Translations under genes and position numbers: made by a program
Shown: positions 1 to 13,023 of the stretch, piece after piece
How the letters are laid out: each line of letters opens with the position of its first letter
Numbering within the stretch: the stretch's first letter is position 1
Notes under the pieces: model-generated
The model's input: only the letters and a program-made list of their open reading frames with translations
Told to the model about the DNA's origin: nothing
The model's database searches: none
NCBI RefSeq assembly: GCF_000003815.2
Contig: NC_049986.1
Coordinates: 20,685,254-20,735,610 of the forward strand
Origin: Branchiostoma floridae
Taxonomy: Eukaryota; Chordata; Leptocardii; Amphioxiformes; Branchiostomatidae
Direction: 5' to 3'
Length of the DNA stretch: 50,357 nucleotides

Positions 1-740
1 AAAATTTGACAGATACAAGGTAGAATAATTTCACAAGTTAAACAAAAAACGATTTTTAATTTTTTTTTACGCTGAGTGTGTTTTATGGGCTGGTAAGTAG
101 TCTGTGCATGTGTAACACAAACTCTGTTGTCTAGTAGTGCTGTAGTAACTGGACCCTTTCCCGACGGTAGAATGCCGAGCAGGTTGCTATATTCTAAGAT
201 CTAGGCTAGGACGGATTCCATCATAAATCAGACAAACGACACAACGCGATTTCCTGCCGGTTCTGTAGAATCAGCTATCCTGATACACCGCGGCTGGTGA
301 AGCAAGCATGATGAAATCACGGAGTCATGGAAACTGTATCCAAATTTCTGTCACCAGAAATGCCCTCTCTGACTCTTTAAGTTACTCAGGATTATCGACA
401 TTGCTTTTTGTTGGCAATGTCATTGTTGGTAAACGTGCCCTACTTTTTAGTGTCGCCTTCCACTCTATTTGTGTTTTGAATGTCAGGTGATTGTTACATT
501 GACATGGAAATCTATTTACATTATTTTTCGACATTTTTTGACAAACGCGTACACCTGGCCTAGGTAGGTAAGTAGTAGGCGTACACCTTCGCCAAGTTAA
601 TGTGATTGGACTGCGGCACTTTGGCGGCGTCGCTTGAATTTGTTACCTATGACTTTGTAACGGGAACATCGTGCAGAATGATCAAATCGACAAAAAACAC
701 ACAGAGCGTGCGTGTGTATCTGCCCGTGTACCTGTCTGTC
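1..740. other. Prx intron 2 segment without recognised gene
   Basis: By position this is the start of the intron that follows Prx exon 2 on the minus strand. I looked for the next homeobox exon (V47-W48-F49-Q-N-R-R) on the minus strand and did not find it, so it must lie left of the window. The 60-codon open frame near position 308 has no recognisable feature. Confidence 0.6.
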
Positions 741-744
741 CCAC

Positions 745-812
745 CTGTTCCTTCGCCTCGCTAAGATTGACTCTCCTGGTCAGCCCCTCTCGTCACAGGT
801 GTCGGCGTAGTG
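745..812 (-). pseudogene. Degenerate copy of Prx homeobox exon 3' end (most diverged)
   Basis: On the minus strand this reads [11 protein letters not shown] followed by a GTGGGA donor-like sequence at 744. It aligns with the end of the real exon ([11 protein letters not shown] then GTGGGT). An in-frame stop precedes it, so it cannot encode a homeodomain. It is the copy furthest from the exon and the most decayed. Confidence 0.75.
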
Positions 813-873
813 TCCGCCCGTGTTCGTGTGAGTGTGTGTCTGTCTGTCTGTCTGTCTGTGCCTGGACATCCTA

Positions 874-1389
<516 letters not shown>

Positions 1390-1500
1390 CTAAATCAACA
1401 TTCGAGTAGCACTTGCCCAATAATGCAGCCCTTGGCGGTAAGGTCTTGTGCTACCCAGGCTTATTTGTGATCTATAGAGCTCAGTCATGTCTATTAGAAC

Positions 1501-1592
1501 AGACTGACAAATGTTATCTCCTTTTCGTGTCACACCAGCCATATATAATTGTACCGTGCACAATTGTCATGCAATAAAGTTCATTCATTCAA
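1501..1592 (+). mobile_element. LINE-like 3' tail (AATAAAG then TTCA repeats)
   Basis: Ends in ATTGTNNTGCAATAAAGTT followed by a short TTCATTC tail. The same 3' end recurs near 11840 and 25760, so this is the conserved tail of one non-LTR retrotransposon family. The body is 5'-truncated; no reverse transcriptase reading is visible here. Confidence 0.65.
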
Positions 1593-2380
1593 TAACGCCA
1601 CATCACCAAGCCTTCAACAAATACATATGGTGAATACAAATATGTCTATTCCCTTATAAAAAAAATTGTGGAAAACTGCATGCATGTAGTACGTGTTTGT
1701 AATCAATAGTTGTGAAAGAACGGACAGCAGAGACTGAATATCAACCTGATGAAACCATTGACAGACGTAAGGATTGAAAAATAATCTCTGCCAATGCCAA
1801 AGACCACATGAAAGAGTTCGTTAAGATGGTCCCAGCCAAGGCATTCCAATTCAGTTCAGTTCAGTTCATCCTCTGAGAGGTGACACCAGGTTTTCGACCT
1901 ATGATATAATGCGGCTGCCTTTCCTTTTCGCCTCTGGCTGAAGAAGCTACCACACGTGTACCGCACATGGACATCCTAAGCCCGAAATTGTTCGGCATTA
2001 CAGAAAGGAAAACAACCCCTGACCGGGTGACCTTCAGGCTGAAGGTCATGGCTGGAATACTGTGTTTAAAATTTGGTCCTAAAAGCGTTCATGTAGACTC
2101 CGACACAGAATGAATACCCCAGAAATGTAAATGTTGTCACTTCGAAAACCGAAAACGGTTTGACATTAATCGGTGACCTTGGTGCTGACGGTCAAGTTTG
2201 GATTAATTTTGATGTGCTTAAGAGTGATCCAACAAAATACAACGTTTCTATTAAAGGGCAGTATTTTAAGGGATACTTCACTGCATACTTTAGCCTAAAA
2301 ATAGCATATATATATATATAGTCTACCTTGCTCGAAGATCTATAATACAAAACACTGCCCGTGTATAATAGTAAGGATTA
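1593..2380. other. Intronic, no recognised gene
   Basis: Contains a short TTCAG microsatellite (1852-1869) and a TA run (2308-2321). A 62-codon minus-strand frame at 1861-2049 has no recognisable domain. Nothing else seen. Confidence 0.5.
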
Positions 2381-2382
2381 AT

Positions 2383-3760
2383 CGCTGCCCAGGACCAGTG
2401 CCGTTTACCAGTGAACCTGCTATTTTTATCAGCCCCGAATTAGGCTTAGGTCACAATTCGAAAAAGGGGCCCTGCCGGGCAATTCACGGGCTGTTTTTTG
2501 GCACTTTCGGGCGTGACCCCTGCGTTGCCCTGTGGGACACCTCGCGGCTACCAGGGGAAACAGCCCTTAGCCCACTAGGCAGGCGGAAGAATTCAGCAAC
2601 AGAAACTTCTGCAGACAAGGGCTGAACAGAGGGGGATAGGACAACACACCACGCAACAGACCACATAATAGGCTGCATCACTGAGAAGCAGGACGAACAG
2701 ATAGCCTCCTTCATAGAAAGCTTCTATGTTTTTTACGATATTACAACCCCAGACTATAGAAACAAGCTGAAGAAAGATGTTTGGCTGAAGAAGGACGTTT
2801 CCTCTGCAATTGGCCGACGGAACGCCAAACTTGCAGTCATTCGGACCCATAAGCCATTTTTTTTCGTTTTACAAATATAAAAATATAGGCCTCAACAGTT
2901 TGGCAAGTCATCCGCCGACATTAAAAATTCCAATAACATGTTTATTTAGTTTAGTTTAGAAACGTAACAGTGCCGCACGTCAGTGCGAGTGCGAGGAAAA
3001 GTTGGCGAAAAAAACCGTGCCGCAGTGAACGGACCCCGACGTACCGCACCAGTACTCCAAGTTCAATGATGTACTACCTTAAGTGAATGCAGGCAATGCT
3101 TGTTTTTATACCCCTTAAAGAGTGCCCACCAGGAGCCTGCCTGGTTCCCTGCCGTTGTTCGCAGGGCATGCGGCAGGGACCCTACAACTGCCCCACCGGG
3201 CTGTGAGAGACAAACGTTACCCTGTCGGACCCCGCAGGGGTGACTACAGGACACCGTCAGAACATCTGACGGGTGTCTGCCGGAGACGAACCTAGGAAGG
3301 TGGAAATTTTTTAAAGAAAAATGACGGGGTGCCCGCCGGAACACTCCGGGACCCCCATGGGGCAGCGCGAAGGCAACGTTTGATTGTGACCACGACAGCC
3401 GGTAAACAGCCGGTGTCCGCCCGACTTCAGAGCCCGGCCGGGGCTACATCCCTGACGGGCACCGGGCCAATTGTGACCCTAGCCTTAAGCACCACCCTGG
3501 ACCGACAAATGTAACGTTTCTCAAATCCGAATGAAGGACTCGTAAAAACCTACTATTTCTTTGTCCCGAATGACGCACCATCTTGGACCGACTATTGCGC
3601 CTTTCAGTCTCAAATTCGGATTAAGAGCTGTTGGTAGTCGTAGAGTATATAAAAGATTAATGGCTGCCCAGGACCAGTGAACCTACTATTTATAAGTCCT
3701 AAATTAAGCGCCGTCCCGGGCCGACAAATGTGCCGTTTCTCAAGCGCCACATCCTCTGGT
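2383..3760. repeat. Diverged dispersed repeat copies
   Basis: Segments beginning near 2385, 3477 and 3660 share the phrases CTGCCCAGGACCAGTG, ACCTACTATTT and GGACCGACAAATGT. They are strongly diverged copies of one element. The stretch between them (about 2600-3450) shows no recognisable gene. Confidence 0.5.
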
Positions 3761-4107
3761 TGTGACTTGAGTCAGACAAACGGCGTGCGGAGCAGGAAAT
3801 AGGGCGATGTTCCCCCCGCGGTCGGCATTGCTGCCTTCCCGGGAGGGTGCCCGCCCTGCCCCGAGAGACTCTCGCTGCCAGCCCCGCCACAAGCGCGCCT
3901 CATAATTGTGGAATTAAGAATCGCCCTGCGGCAGAGCCGGGTCGCCAGGGTCAAGTTGAAGACCGGCGGGGCAGGGCGAATCCGCGCCGTAATTTACCGG
4001 TGTCAGAGGAGGAATGTCCCCCCTAAATGATAATTGATGGACATGCCGAACGTTTCTGGGTGACGGACAGAGTTGGGTGGGAAGGGGACAATCTGGATGG
4101 AAGCGGA

Positions 4108-4500
4108 GCCAGGAGAGATGAAAAATTGGTCAGGGTTCAAGTTGGGAGTTGTAAACAACTACGACGCTTTCTGAGCCAAAGCTCTTCAACAAGTTAATGT
4201 GAAATCTACAATTATGCATATTTGAATTTTTTTCAGGACGATTGTGTGAATAGTTCGCCTAGGACTGAAACCTTAATCAGGAGAGATGTAAAATTTGTCA
4301 GGGGTCAAGTTCTGAACCAAATCTCGGCACAACAAGTTAATGTGAAATCTGTAATTCAATTTTTAAAAGATAGTATAGCGTTATATGAATGAAATTATCC
4401 ATATTAGTCTAGAGATGGTATAACAGGTGTCTTTTTCATGTCTTTTCCCCCGGACGATTGTGCAGCATTTGTGTAAATAGGTCCCACAAGACTGAAACCT
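4108..4500. repeat. Two-copy tandem duplication (~170 bp)
   Basis: The order AGGAGAGATG, GTCAGGGNTCAAGTT, CAACAAGTTAATGTGAAATC, GGACGATTGTG and GACTGAAACCTT occurs twice, first from about 4108 and again from about 4279. The copies have diverged. No coding signal. Confidence 0.65.
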
Positions 4501-4529
4501 TTAACTAACAGGGGTGCCTAAGCATTTGC

Positions 4530-4672
4530 ACGAACCCTATGAAATTCGTACGAATATTATGTGATACACACGAATCACTATGCGAAAACGCACGAATATT
4601 ATGAAATTCGCACGAATCACTATGCAAAAACGCACGAATATTATGAATTCGAAATTCGCACGAATCACTATG
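4530..4672. repeat. 42-bp minisatellite (CGCACGAATATTATG / CACGAATCACTATG)
   Basis: Alternating blocks CACGAATCACTATGC and ACGCACGAATATTATG repeat about three times with a period of about 42 bp. The period is a multiple of three, so one frame stays open as a HYAKTHEYYE-type repeat. It has no start context or homologous domain that would support translation. Confidence 0.75.
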
Positions 4673-5104
4673 TGACTAAAGGAAATTATAGGTATTCTGT
4701 TTCCACAACGAACGACAATCTGGTTGTAAGAAGGAATTTAGTCCAGCCATGTGTGTAACAAGACTCACCTGTGCGTTAAAACGGACGAAAGTTAACCCTG
4801 AATTCAAATGGCAATGGTAGCCCTAATCATCATGTTAATTCATTTTCCATATTTGTTCATAATTCCTATGCTGTAACAACCACCTGTTCTCAGACGAATA
4901 GGGCTCGGAGAACAGGGGGTTTGCTTGCATGATTTAGTCATCTTGTAAAAGTGAATGACCCAGTGAAGTTATGTACGCTAGCTTAACGCCAGCCATATCG
5001 GCTCAAAACGCGTCACAGCCGGTAGCAGGGTGTCACTTCGGCATAACTGGCATCGCCGGCATTTCCCGCCACGACTACCGGGCACGGTGGCAGCCGCCAG
5101 GCCT

Positions 5105-5192
5105 CCAGCGTGACGCGGGTCATTTCTCATCGATTCTCGCGAGACCGCTCGGCGTGACGTGCGTCATTTCTCATCGACTCTCGCGAGAGTTG
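5105..5192. promoter_or_regulatory. Duplicated TCTCGCGAGA palindrome cluster
   Basis: Two copies of a ~38-bp segment, each ending in the perfect palindrome TCTCGCGAGA (5135-5144 and 5179-5188), preceded by GTCATTTCTCATCGA. The palindrome is a known animal core-promoter and transcription-factor motif. The surroundings (about 4960-5300) are CpG-rich relative to flanking intron. A promoter or enhancer role is inferred only. Confidence 0.45.
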
Positions 5193-6300
5193 GTGCATGT
5201 TGGCGTCAGCATCTGGTGCCCGTAAGTCGGATAATGAACGAGGATTATCGCGCCAGATATGAGACCTCGCGGCGAGTTAGATCGGAATTAGATTTGCTAA
5301 GACGTCGTGAAGGATCCTGTCTGGTTGTTGGACATGCCATGGCCTGGTGAGACCGTAGAAATTCGAAAGACATTTGACCTTGGCCTTTAGAAGTAAAAAG
5401 ACGATTTTTAGCGTCAGACCACCTGTTTGACACTGAATCAAATTGCTTTATAATATCAAACCATGGAAAAAGCAAGTGAGCATTTAAAAAAGCAAAAAAA
5501 TGAAATAAAGAAGTAATGACCTTGGCAATGTAGCCATATGACCTTGAGCTCACAGAATGATTTCCATGATGGACGACCTGATACTTTATAGCACGGGGTC
5601 ATTGCTTAATCGGTTTATCACCTTTCCTCGGGTCAAAGATGATATCGCCAAGATTTGTATAGAACCGTTTACAAGCGCGACGGGAGCCGTTAATACCCAA
5701 AGACGTCCTATCCGTGCGTCAAAAATCTAAACAGTTAGCTCTATTTATCGGGGGGCCGAAGGGAGAAATTAATATGGCACTGTTAATAAGTGTTAGGAGT
5801 ATTAAACGATGATGCTTTTTCTCCCACACAGGAAATTGACTATAACAGTGACACGTATGGCTTAATAAGGGGGTAGGGAAGAGTTATTGTAAAAATGGAG
5901 AAATATGATGAGCTTGTCGCCTTTTAGGACAAGGATACGAGACACACTTACTTTAAGTGTATACTTACTTCAAGTGCGTGATTGAGATTGTACTAATAGT
6001 ACTATAAATTTCAAATTAAAGGCAAACGAATTCTGGTCTAAGTTGAATGACCTCTTAGACTTTTGCATGATCACGGTAACCTCGTATTTCGGTGTTATAT
6101 TCTTCTTGCTAACATTGGTGGTGGTAACTGTGAGCATCGCAAATTAAACATACACTGCTGGCTCGCAGGTAGATATCGATGCACGTCCAACTTATAAGGC
6201 TTGCCCTTTTTCTTGCAAGGCTGACACACTTTTCGCGTCTTCGGAAGAGGTCATCATATCATTTCTTTTTAAGATAGACACTTCCCGGCTTAAGGGATGT
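5193..6300. other. Intronic, nothing recognised
   Basis: No coding, RNA or transposon signal I could support. The 102-codon minus-strand frame at 5245-5553 has no recognisable domain. Confidence 0.45.
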
Positions 6301-6302
6301 AG

Positions 6303-6960
6303 AGGGAGGACGCCCCCCCCCCCCTCCCAATCTTCAGCCGTGATGTTAAGCTACTCCAGACGAGGAGGTGGTGCTACAGACCCCCCTATTCACCGAGACC
6401 CCCCCTCACCCTGTTTTTCTGCACACCCTGACACCACATGTTCCCTCTCAGGCTGCCGTGCCTGCAGGGCAGACCGGACTGGTGTCCATACTAGAAGGGG
6501 GTGTATAGAGACCCCCCTCACCCTTTTTCTCTGCACATCTGACACCACATGTTCGCACTCAGGCCGCCGTGCCTGCAGGGTAGACTGGACTGGCGCCACG
6601 CTGGTGCAGCCAGACTAGAAGGGGGTAGGGTGCTACAGACTCCCCTACTTACAGAGACCCCCCCCCCTCCCCCTCCCCCTGTTTCTCTGCACACCCTGAC
6701 ACCACATGTTCCCACTCAGATTGCCGTGCCTGTAGGTCAGACCCGACTGACGCCACCCTGTATCCAGACCTGTATCAAGACTTGTATCAAGATCAGAAGG
6801 GGGGGGGGGGGGGTAGAGGACTGCAGACCCCCCCCCCCCCTCTCTCTTACAGAGACCCCTTTACCCATAATTTGCACACCCTGACACCACATGTTCCCAC
6901 TCATGCTGCCGTGCCTGCGGGGCAGACCGGACTGGCGCCACGCTGGTGCAGCCAGCCGGG
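6303..6960. repeat. Imperfect tandem repeat with homopolymer C/G runs
   Basis: The block CTGCACACCCTGACACCACA then TGTTC recurs at about 6419, 6530, 6688 and 6871, each followed by GCCGTGCCTG, GGCAGACCGGACTGG and later AGAAGGGGG and AGACCCCCC. Spacing is about 111, 158 and 183 bp. Runs of 10-18 C or G punctuate the units. Several frames stay open, which is expected from the base composition. Confidence 0.8.
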
Positions 6961-7029
6961 TGGAACTGCGCAGGGAGAACCGCGAGATTCCCGCCAACAG
7001 CTGCGCGGGGAGATCAGGTTTCAATGGGG

Positions 7030-9900
7030 CACTCAAGTTTATCTGTGATATCTACTCAATCTACTCAGCCTTCCAGCTTCTACTGCTTTTTCCACAATCA
7101 AGCAAGCTGTGGCCTACATTAAACTTTAACTTTACCAACAACATTTGACTAGAGATCATTTCAAGTTTATCTGCAGTATCTATTCAATGTACCCAACCGT
7201 CTAACTTCAAGTTCTGCTTTTTCCACAATCAAGCAAGCTGTGAACTATATTAAACGACATATGGCTAGAGATCACTTCAATGGTACACTCAAGTTTATCT
7301 GCACTATCCACTCAGCCTTCCTCTGCTTCTTCCATAGTTTAGCTCGCTTTGGGTACCATCCAAGAACTACTGGGGCTCCTTATAAATACTGTTCAATTTT
7401 ATCTGCACTATCTACTCAATCTTCCACTCCTTTTTCCACATTCAAGCAAGCTGTGGCCTACATTAAACTTTAACTTCACAACATCATCGTCATCATCATC
7501 GTCATCATCATCATCGTTCGGCTGCAGCGCAGGCGACTGCAAGCCTTCTCCAGTTCCAACAACATATGGCTAGAGATCATTTGAATGGTGCACTCAAGAT
7601 TACCTGCAATATCTACTCAATATACTCAACCTTTAAGATGCTACTGCTTCTGTTGTCTTGAACTACCTGGGATAATTACACTCACTGCCCTGAAAATTCA
7701 ATGGTGCACTCAAGTTTATTTGCACTATCTACTCAATCTTCCACTGCTTTCTCCACATTCAAGCAAGCTGTGGCCTACATTAACTTTAACTAACGACTAA
7801 GATCGGGGCATAGTTTTGAACAACATANNNNNNNNNNNNNNNNNNNNNNNNNNNNNNNNNNNNNNNNNNNNNNNNNNNNNNNNNNNNNNNNNNNNNNNNN
7901 NNNNNNNNNNNNNNNNNNNNNNNNNNNNNNNNNNNNNNNNNNNNNNNNNNNNNNNNNNNNNNNNNNNNNNNNNNNNNNNNNNNNNNNNNNNNNNNNNNNN
8001 NNNNNNNNNNNNNNNNNNNNNNNNNNNNNNNNNNNNNNNNNNNNNNNNNNNNNNNNNNNNNNNNNNNNNNNNNNNNNNNNNNNNNNNNNNNNNNNNNNNN
8101 NNNNNNNNNNNNNNNNNNNNNNNNNNNNNNNNNNNNNNNNNNNNNNNNNNNNNNNNNNNNNNNNNNNNNNNNNNNNNNNNNNNNNNNNNNNNNNNNNNNN
8201 NNNNNNNNNNNNNNNNNNNNNNNNNNNNNNNNNNNNNNNNNNNNNNNNNNNNNNNNNNNNNNNNNNNNNNNNNNNNNNNNNNNNNNNNNNNNNNNNNNNN
8301 NNNNNNNNNNNNNNNNNNNNNNNNNNNNNNNNNNNNNNNNNNNNNNNNNNNNNNNNNNNNNNCTCCTACTGCTTTCTCCCCATCATGCAAGCTGTGACCT
8401 ACATTAAACAACATATGGCTAGAGATCACTTCAATGGTTCACTCAAGTTCATCTGCACTATCCACATATTCTACTCAATCTTCCTCTGCTTCTTCCATAG
8501 TTAAGCTTATTCTGGGTACCATCCAAGTACTACCGGGGCTCCTTATAATCACTGTTCAAGTTTACCTGTACTATCTACTCAAACTTCAGTTTCTACTGCT
8601 TCTGTTGTCCTGAACTATCTGGGCTCCTTACAATACACTCATTGCCATGAAAATTCAATGGTTACTCAAGTTTATCTGCACTATCTACACAATCTTCTAA
8701 TTTCTGTTGCTTTTACCACAAGCAAGCAAGCTGTAGCCTACATTATACAACATATGACTAGAGATCATTCCAATGGTGCACTCAAGTTTATCTGCACTGT
8801 CTACTTAATCTACTCAACCTTCCTCTGCTTCTTCCATAGTTTAGCTCGCTTTGGGCAACATCCAAGAACTACCGGGGCTCCTTATAACCACTGTTCAAGT
8901 TTGTCTGCATTATCTACTCAAGCTTCAGCTTTCACTGCTTCTGTTGTCCTGGCTCCTTACACTCATTGCCATGAAAATTCAATGGTGCATTCAAGTTTAT
9001 CTTTTCCTTTAACTTAACGACTAGAGATCACTTTAATGGTGTACTCCGGTTTATCTGAACTATCTACTCAATCTACTCAACCGTCTAACTTCAAGTTCTA
9101 TTGTTTTTTTGTTTTTTTTTTACAATCGAGTAAGCTGTGGCCTAAATTAACAACATATGATTTATGACAATGGTGTACTCGAGTTTATCTGTAGTATCTA
9201 CTCAATCTACTCAACCTTCAAGCTTCTACTATTGCTGTTGTCCTGATCTACCGGTGTTCTTTACACTCGCTGCCCTTAAAATTCAATGGTGCACTCAAGT
9301 TTGCGGTATCTGCTCAATCTTAACTCAGTCTTCCTTTGCTTCTTCCATAGTTTAGCTTATCCTGGGTTACCGTACCATCCGAGTACTACCTGGGCAACTT
9401 ACACTCGCTGCCATGAAAGGAAAATTCAATGATGCACTCAAGTTTATCTACAATATCTACTCAATCTAGTTAACCTTCTAGCTTCTACTGCCTTTTCCAC
9501 TTTTCAGCAAGCTATGGTCTACATTACAAGATATGATTCCTGACAATGGTGCCCTCAAAATGTTTTGCAGTATCTACTCAATCTTCCTCTGCTTCTTCAA
9601 TGGTTTAGCTTAGCCTGGGTATCATCCTAGTACAACCAAGGCTTCTTTAATAAACTCGCTGCCCTGAAAATTCAATGGTGTACTCAAGTATATCTGCAAT
9701 ATCTGCTCAATCTACTCAACCGTCTAACTTCAAGTTCTACTGCTTTTTCCACAATCAAGCAAGCTGTGGCCTACATTAAACAACATATGATTGATGACAA
9801 TGGTGTACTCGAGTTTATCTGCAGTATCTACTCTGTGAATCTACTCAACCTTCAAGATGCTACTGCTTCTGTTGTCCTGGCCTTCAATGGTTACTCAACT
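7030..9900. repeat. Complex long-period repeat array
   Basis: Blocks recur in shuffled order: GCACTCAAGTTTATCTGCA, CTATCTACTCAATC, TTCCTCTGCTTCTTCCATAG, CAAGCAAGCTGTGGCCTACA, CATATGGCTAGAGATCA and AACTACCGGGGCTCCTTA. The GCAAGCTGTGGCCTACATTA block alone occurs about nine times (about 7100, 7227, 7445, 7765, 8388, 8722, 9128, 9505, 9756). Spacing is irregular, about 130 to 430 bp. It looks like a satellite-like array with deletions. A sequence gap falls inside it. Confidence 0.85.
7828..8362. other. Assembly gap (535 N)
   Basis: Run of N inside the repeat array. The non-round length suggests an estimated gap. Open frames drawn across it are meaningless. Confidence 0.99.
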
Positions 9901-11200
9901 TAACTTCCAGTAGCTACTCAAACTCCTGCCTGTTTCTACGATAGCCAACTCGTATACAAGTATACACGCTACATTTTCTATGTGTTTAGATGTTGAGCAT
10001 GGTATAAATAGATCATGCTTTGTATGATCAGAGGTCAACGACTTTCGAATCACTGAAGTTTATCTTAAATGTCTACTCAAGCGTAAAGCTTCTACTGCTG
10101 CTGTAGACTAGCTACGATCCATTCTAACTCTACATACACATTGCGATTTCGATTCTTGCTTTAAGCGTCCCTAATACAAGACATATAACTTCAAATCTGC
10201 CGGATATTTTGTCAAGTTTAATCTATCGAGCTTCAAACTCGGTTCTATTTTCGGTATATCACTGAACCTTAAGCAGGAAATGTGAGATTGTGAGCTCACA
10301 AAGCGATCCATTTTCAATGTTAACCAATGTTTATCTCTCCGATTTACTCAAGATGGAACCAGAACGAGTCAAAAACATTCAAACATTATATACAATTTAT
10401 TTTCTTTATATTCTCTGATAATTAACGCATTTTGCTTTTGTTTACACTACAGATCAGTGGCTCACGACGCAGTTTAATATTACCGGTTGTGTTTATAGTC
10501 ACGAATACAATAGTGATTAAGCTGCTGAAAATGATCGTTGAAGAGGTTCATCAGTCACGTATGCATACAGTTATAACAATTTTCTTCAATCAATCGAAAA
10601 TTTGGGAGGTATGTACTGTACCTTTACAAAACAGTCATTGATTGAAGAAGAAGAAAACAAATTTACCAGTAGACATCGAAAATTTGGAGGTATGTACTGT
10701 ACCTTTACAAAACAGTCATTGATTGAAGAAATTTGTTATAACTGAAACTGATCGGAATTAAATTACGCTGTGGAGCTTCGAGTCATTCCCCTTCAATCAT
10801 CACCATATACTTTATCCCTTGTAGGTTTTTATTATACCATGTGCCACAGCACAACTCAAGACATACATTGCCTTTAAATAATCTATTAACCTACAGGCAT
10901 TTCTATCCTTACATTCTTGACTTATCAACATCTATTAAGGCTGTGGTTGAGATGTGCGGTTTGGGGATAATAAACGATCAATTTACAGTGTTTACCAGCT
11001 TTAATCTGCGGCATCTACCCACTAGAATCTTTATCCTAGATAAGTAAGCTTTAGAGATACAGGGTGTCTATATTCTCACTTTATGAGCACATCATTTGGC
11101 TGTCAATTTTGATGTGCTGAAGGGATGTAACGCCCAAATTCATTTAAGTTTAACAAAAGTTAAAGTTGCCCGTACATCGATGCAGATGCTTAGGGGTGGA
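9900..11200. other. Intronic, mostly unique, no gene recognised
   Basis: Apart from the direct repeat at 10593-10730, I see no coding or RNA signal. Open frames at 10432-10641 and 10841-11047 show no domain. Confidence 0.45.
10593..10730. repeat. Direct repeat pair (82-bp step)
   Basis: A ~56-bp segment starting ATCGAAAATTTGG and ending GTCATTGATTGAAGAA occurs at 10593-10649 and 10675-10730, almost identical. The pair is bracketed by an inverted motif: TTTCTTCAATCAAT on the left and ATTGATTGAAGAAAT on the right. Confidence 0.85.
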
Positions 11201-11224
11201 GCCCATCTCCATTTCTGTAGCCCT

Positions 11225-11425
11225 TTGGCCACACATTTGCAGCCACTACAGCAGGGGGTTAGTCCGCTGGTAGGGATGTGTGTTTAACTCCCATACTCCT
11301 CCAAGTGCTGAGTACTAAGCAGAGAAAGCAGCAAGTACCATTGGTATGACTCGGCCGGGGATCGATCACACGACCTACCGAATACAAGGCAAACACTCGG
11401 CCATTGCACCAGACACAATTCCTAT
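11225..11425 (-). mobile_element. tRNA-derived SINE-like element
   Basis: On the minus strand it begins GGTGCAATGGCCGAG, resembling a tRNA 5' half with an A-box, followed about 45 bp later by a B-box-like TGATCGATCCC. The body then contains TACTTGCTGCTTTCTCTGC. This is the layout of a tRNA-derived SINE. Ends and TSD were not defined. Confidence 0.55.
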
Positions 11426-11769
11426 AGCCTGGTAACAATTCTCAATGAGCTGTCCTAGCAGAGTCCTACCGGTTTATTGGTCTTACTGAGCAATTGTCTC
11501 CTGCTGACAACCAATCTTTCCAGTCGGCCTATCTAATTAGTGGAGTAATTGAAACCAGCCCCGTAAAATTCCCTCGGCTTGTGCTAATGAACTGGGCGGG
11601 CGGTCAATACCCTCAGCACTGAGGAGTTACCGAGGAGCGTACGGTGGTATCTTAAATGCAGATATAAGAAAATATATCAAAGAAAGTTTAGACACTAGAA
11701 ATTCCCCAAATGATTGCAAAAGCCTCCAATGATTGTAAGAAACTTATCCCATACTACAACTCCTGTATT

Positions 11770-11860
11770 AGTTAGATACGCCTTGAATTAATTTATAGCA
11801 CTGTAGTTATGTAGGTGCCATACTTCGTACCTCGTACAATTGTTGTGCAATAAAGTTATG
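11770..11860 (+). mobile_element. LINE-like 3' tail
   Basis: Contains GTACAATTGTTGTGCAATAA then AGTTATG, matching the tails at 1501-1592 and 25700-25776. The body is truncated and there is no coding remnant. Confidence 0.6.
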
Positions 11861-11879
11861 ATTATCTTTAACAAGTAAG

Positions 11880-13019
11880 TATTTCTAAAGTTTTAAAAAA
11901 AGCCATGTATGTCGACGATTTTGGTGCGGAAATGCTATCTGTTGTAGATAGAGAAAGCTTTAAATAGGCATTTAGCTTTTAAGACTTAACTCTAATTCTA
12001 ATTTCTAGACACTGATGGCCACTATGCCTTGTCCCACGTCATTCACAAATCAACACACGGATGAACAATAATAGCTGTGAAGATCTGTGAAGGAGTTAAT
12101 TTCTTAGTATATGAAATTTAAAGGCATTTAGCTTTCTAAACATTGATTGCTATTCTAGTAAGTTGCCAAACAGTCACTTTGCCAAGGTTATTCTATGACA
12201 ACCATGATCTGAAATACGATCTTCGAGATAAAGTATAGACTACAAATATATAAACTAAAGGTTGTAACTTTTGAGTTGAGTTGTAGTAGACGTTTAAATC
12301 ATTTACTGCAGATAACTTCAATGAAGGTGGAATTTCTTCATTGTTTATTGATTTGAAATGTTCCTTTAGCTGGGTATCCCTCATTTAACTTTGACGAATT
12401 GTTGTTATTCAAGATTGCCGAGTCTACTTGGAAAACATAAAGTCAACATTACAGTAGGCACCAAGAAAACAAACAGAACATATAGTAGATTGTAGCGTAA
12501 GTAACAAATGGCGTTTTTCTTAATCTCTGCTCTCATAAAAGTTGCCTAGAAAAATCTTTCTTGGTGCAAGAGCTGTACACATTGCGGCTCAAACCGTCCT
12601 AGTTTCTACGTATCAGACTCCCGCCTGGCCGAATAGTAATAGGGCAATTTGGCCTAAAATAAATTAAAATGAAATAAAAGTCTAGTAGGAGTTAATTGGC
12701 CTAGGAGTGCACTGATCGTTCGCGGATGGCTGGATAGACTGTGCAACATTGACTGAAAACCCATAGTAATTTATTTGTCCCTATTTGGACAAATTCTTCT
12801 CTCTTTTTTATCCAGCTGACACGTCTGACTGGAGACTAACCCGTCCCCCAGGCGAACAGAAGTCACCACCGAATAAATCCGCTCACTGACAGGTTTTTAA
12901 TCTAAAAGTGCCACATTACTTAACGCCAAGGTTATCGCCCGGTTTGTGTCAGGTGCTCTTCAGGACTTCATAGGTCTGATACAAGTCGGCGTCGTCGCTT
13001 TGATGTCCCAGCCGTCGAA
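11880..13019. other. Intronic, no gene recognised
   Basis: AT-rich to about 12680, then GC-richer sequence (12690-13019) that is interrupted at 13020 by the TTAA element. No coding signal supported. Confidence 0.45.
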
Positions 13020-13023
13020 TTAA

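Noticed and set aside
7797-8429. Long open frames across 7828-8362
   Set aside because: They exist only because runs of N contain no stops.
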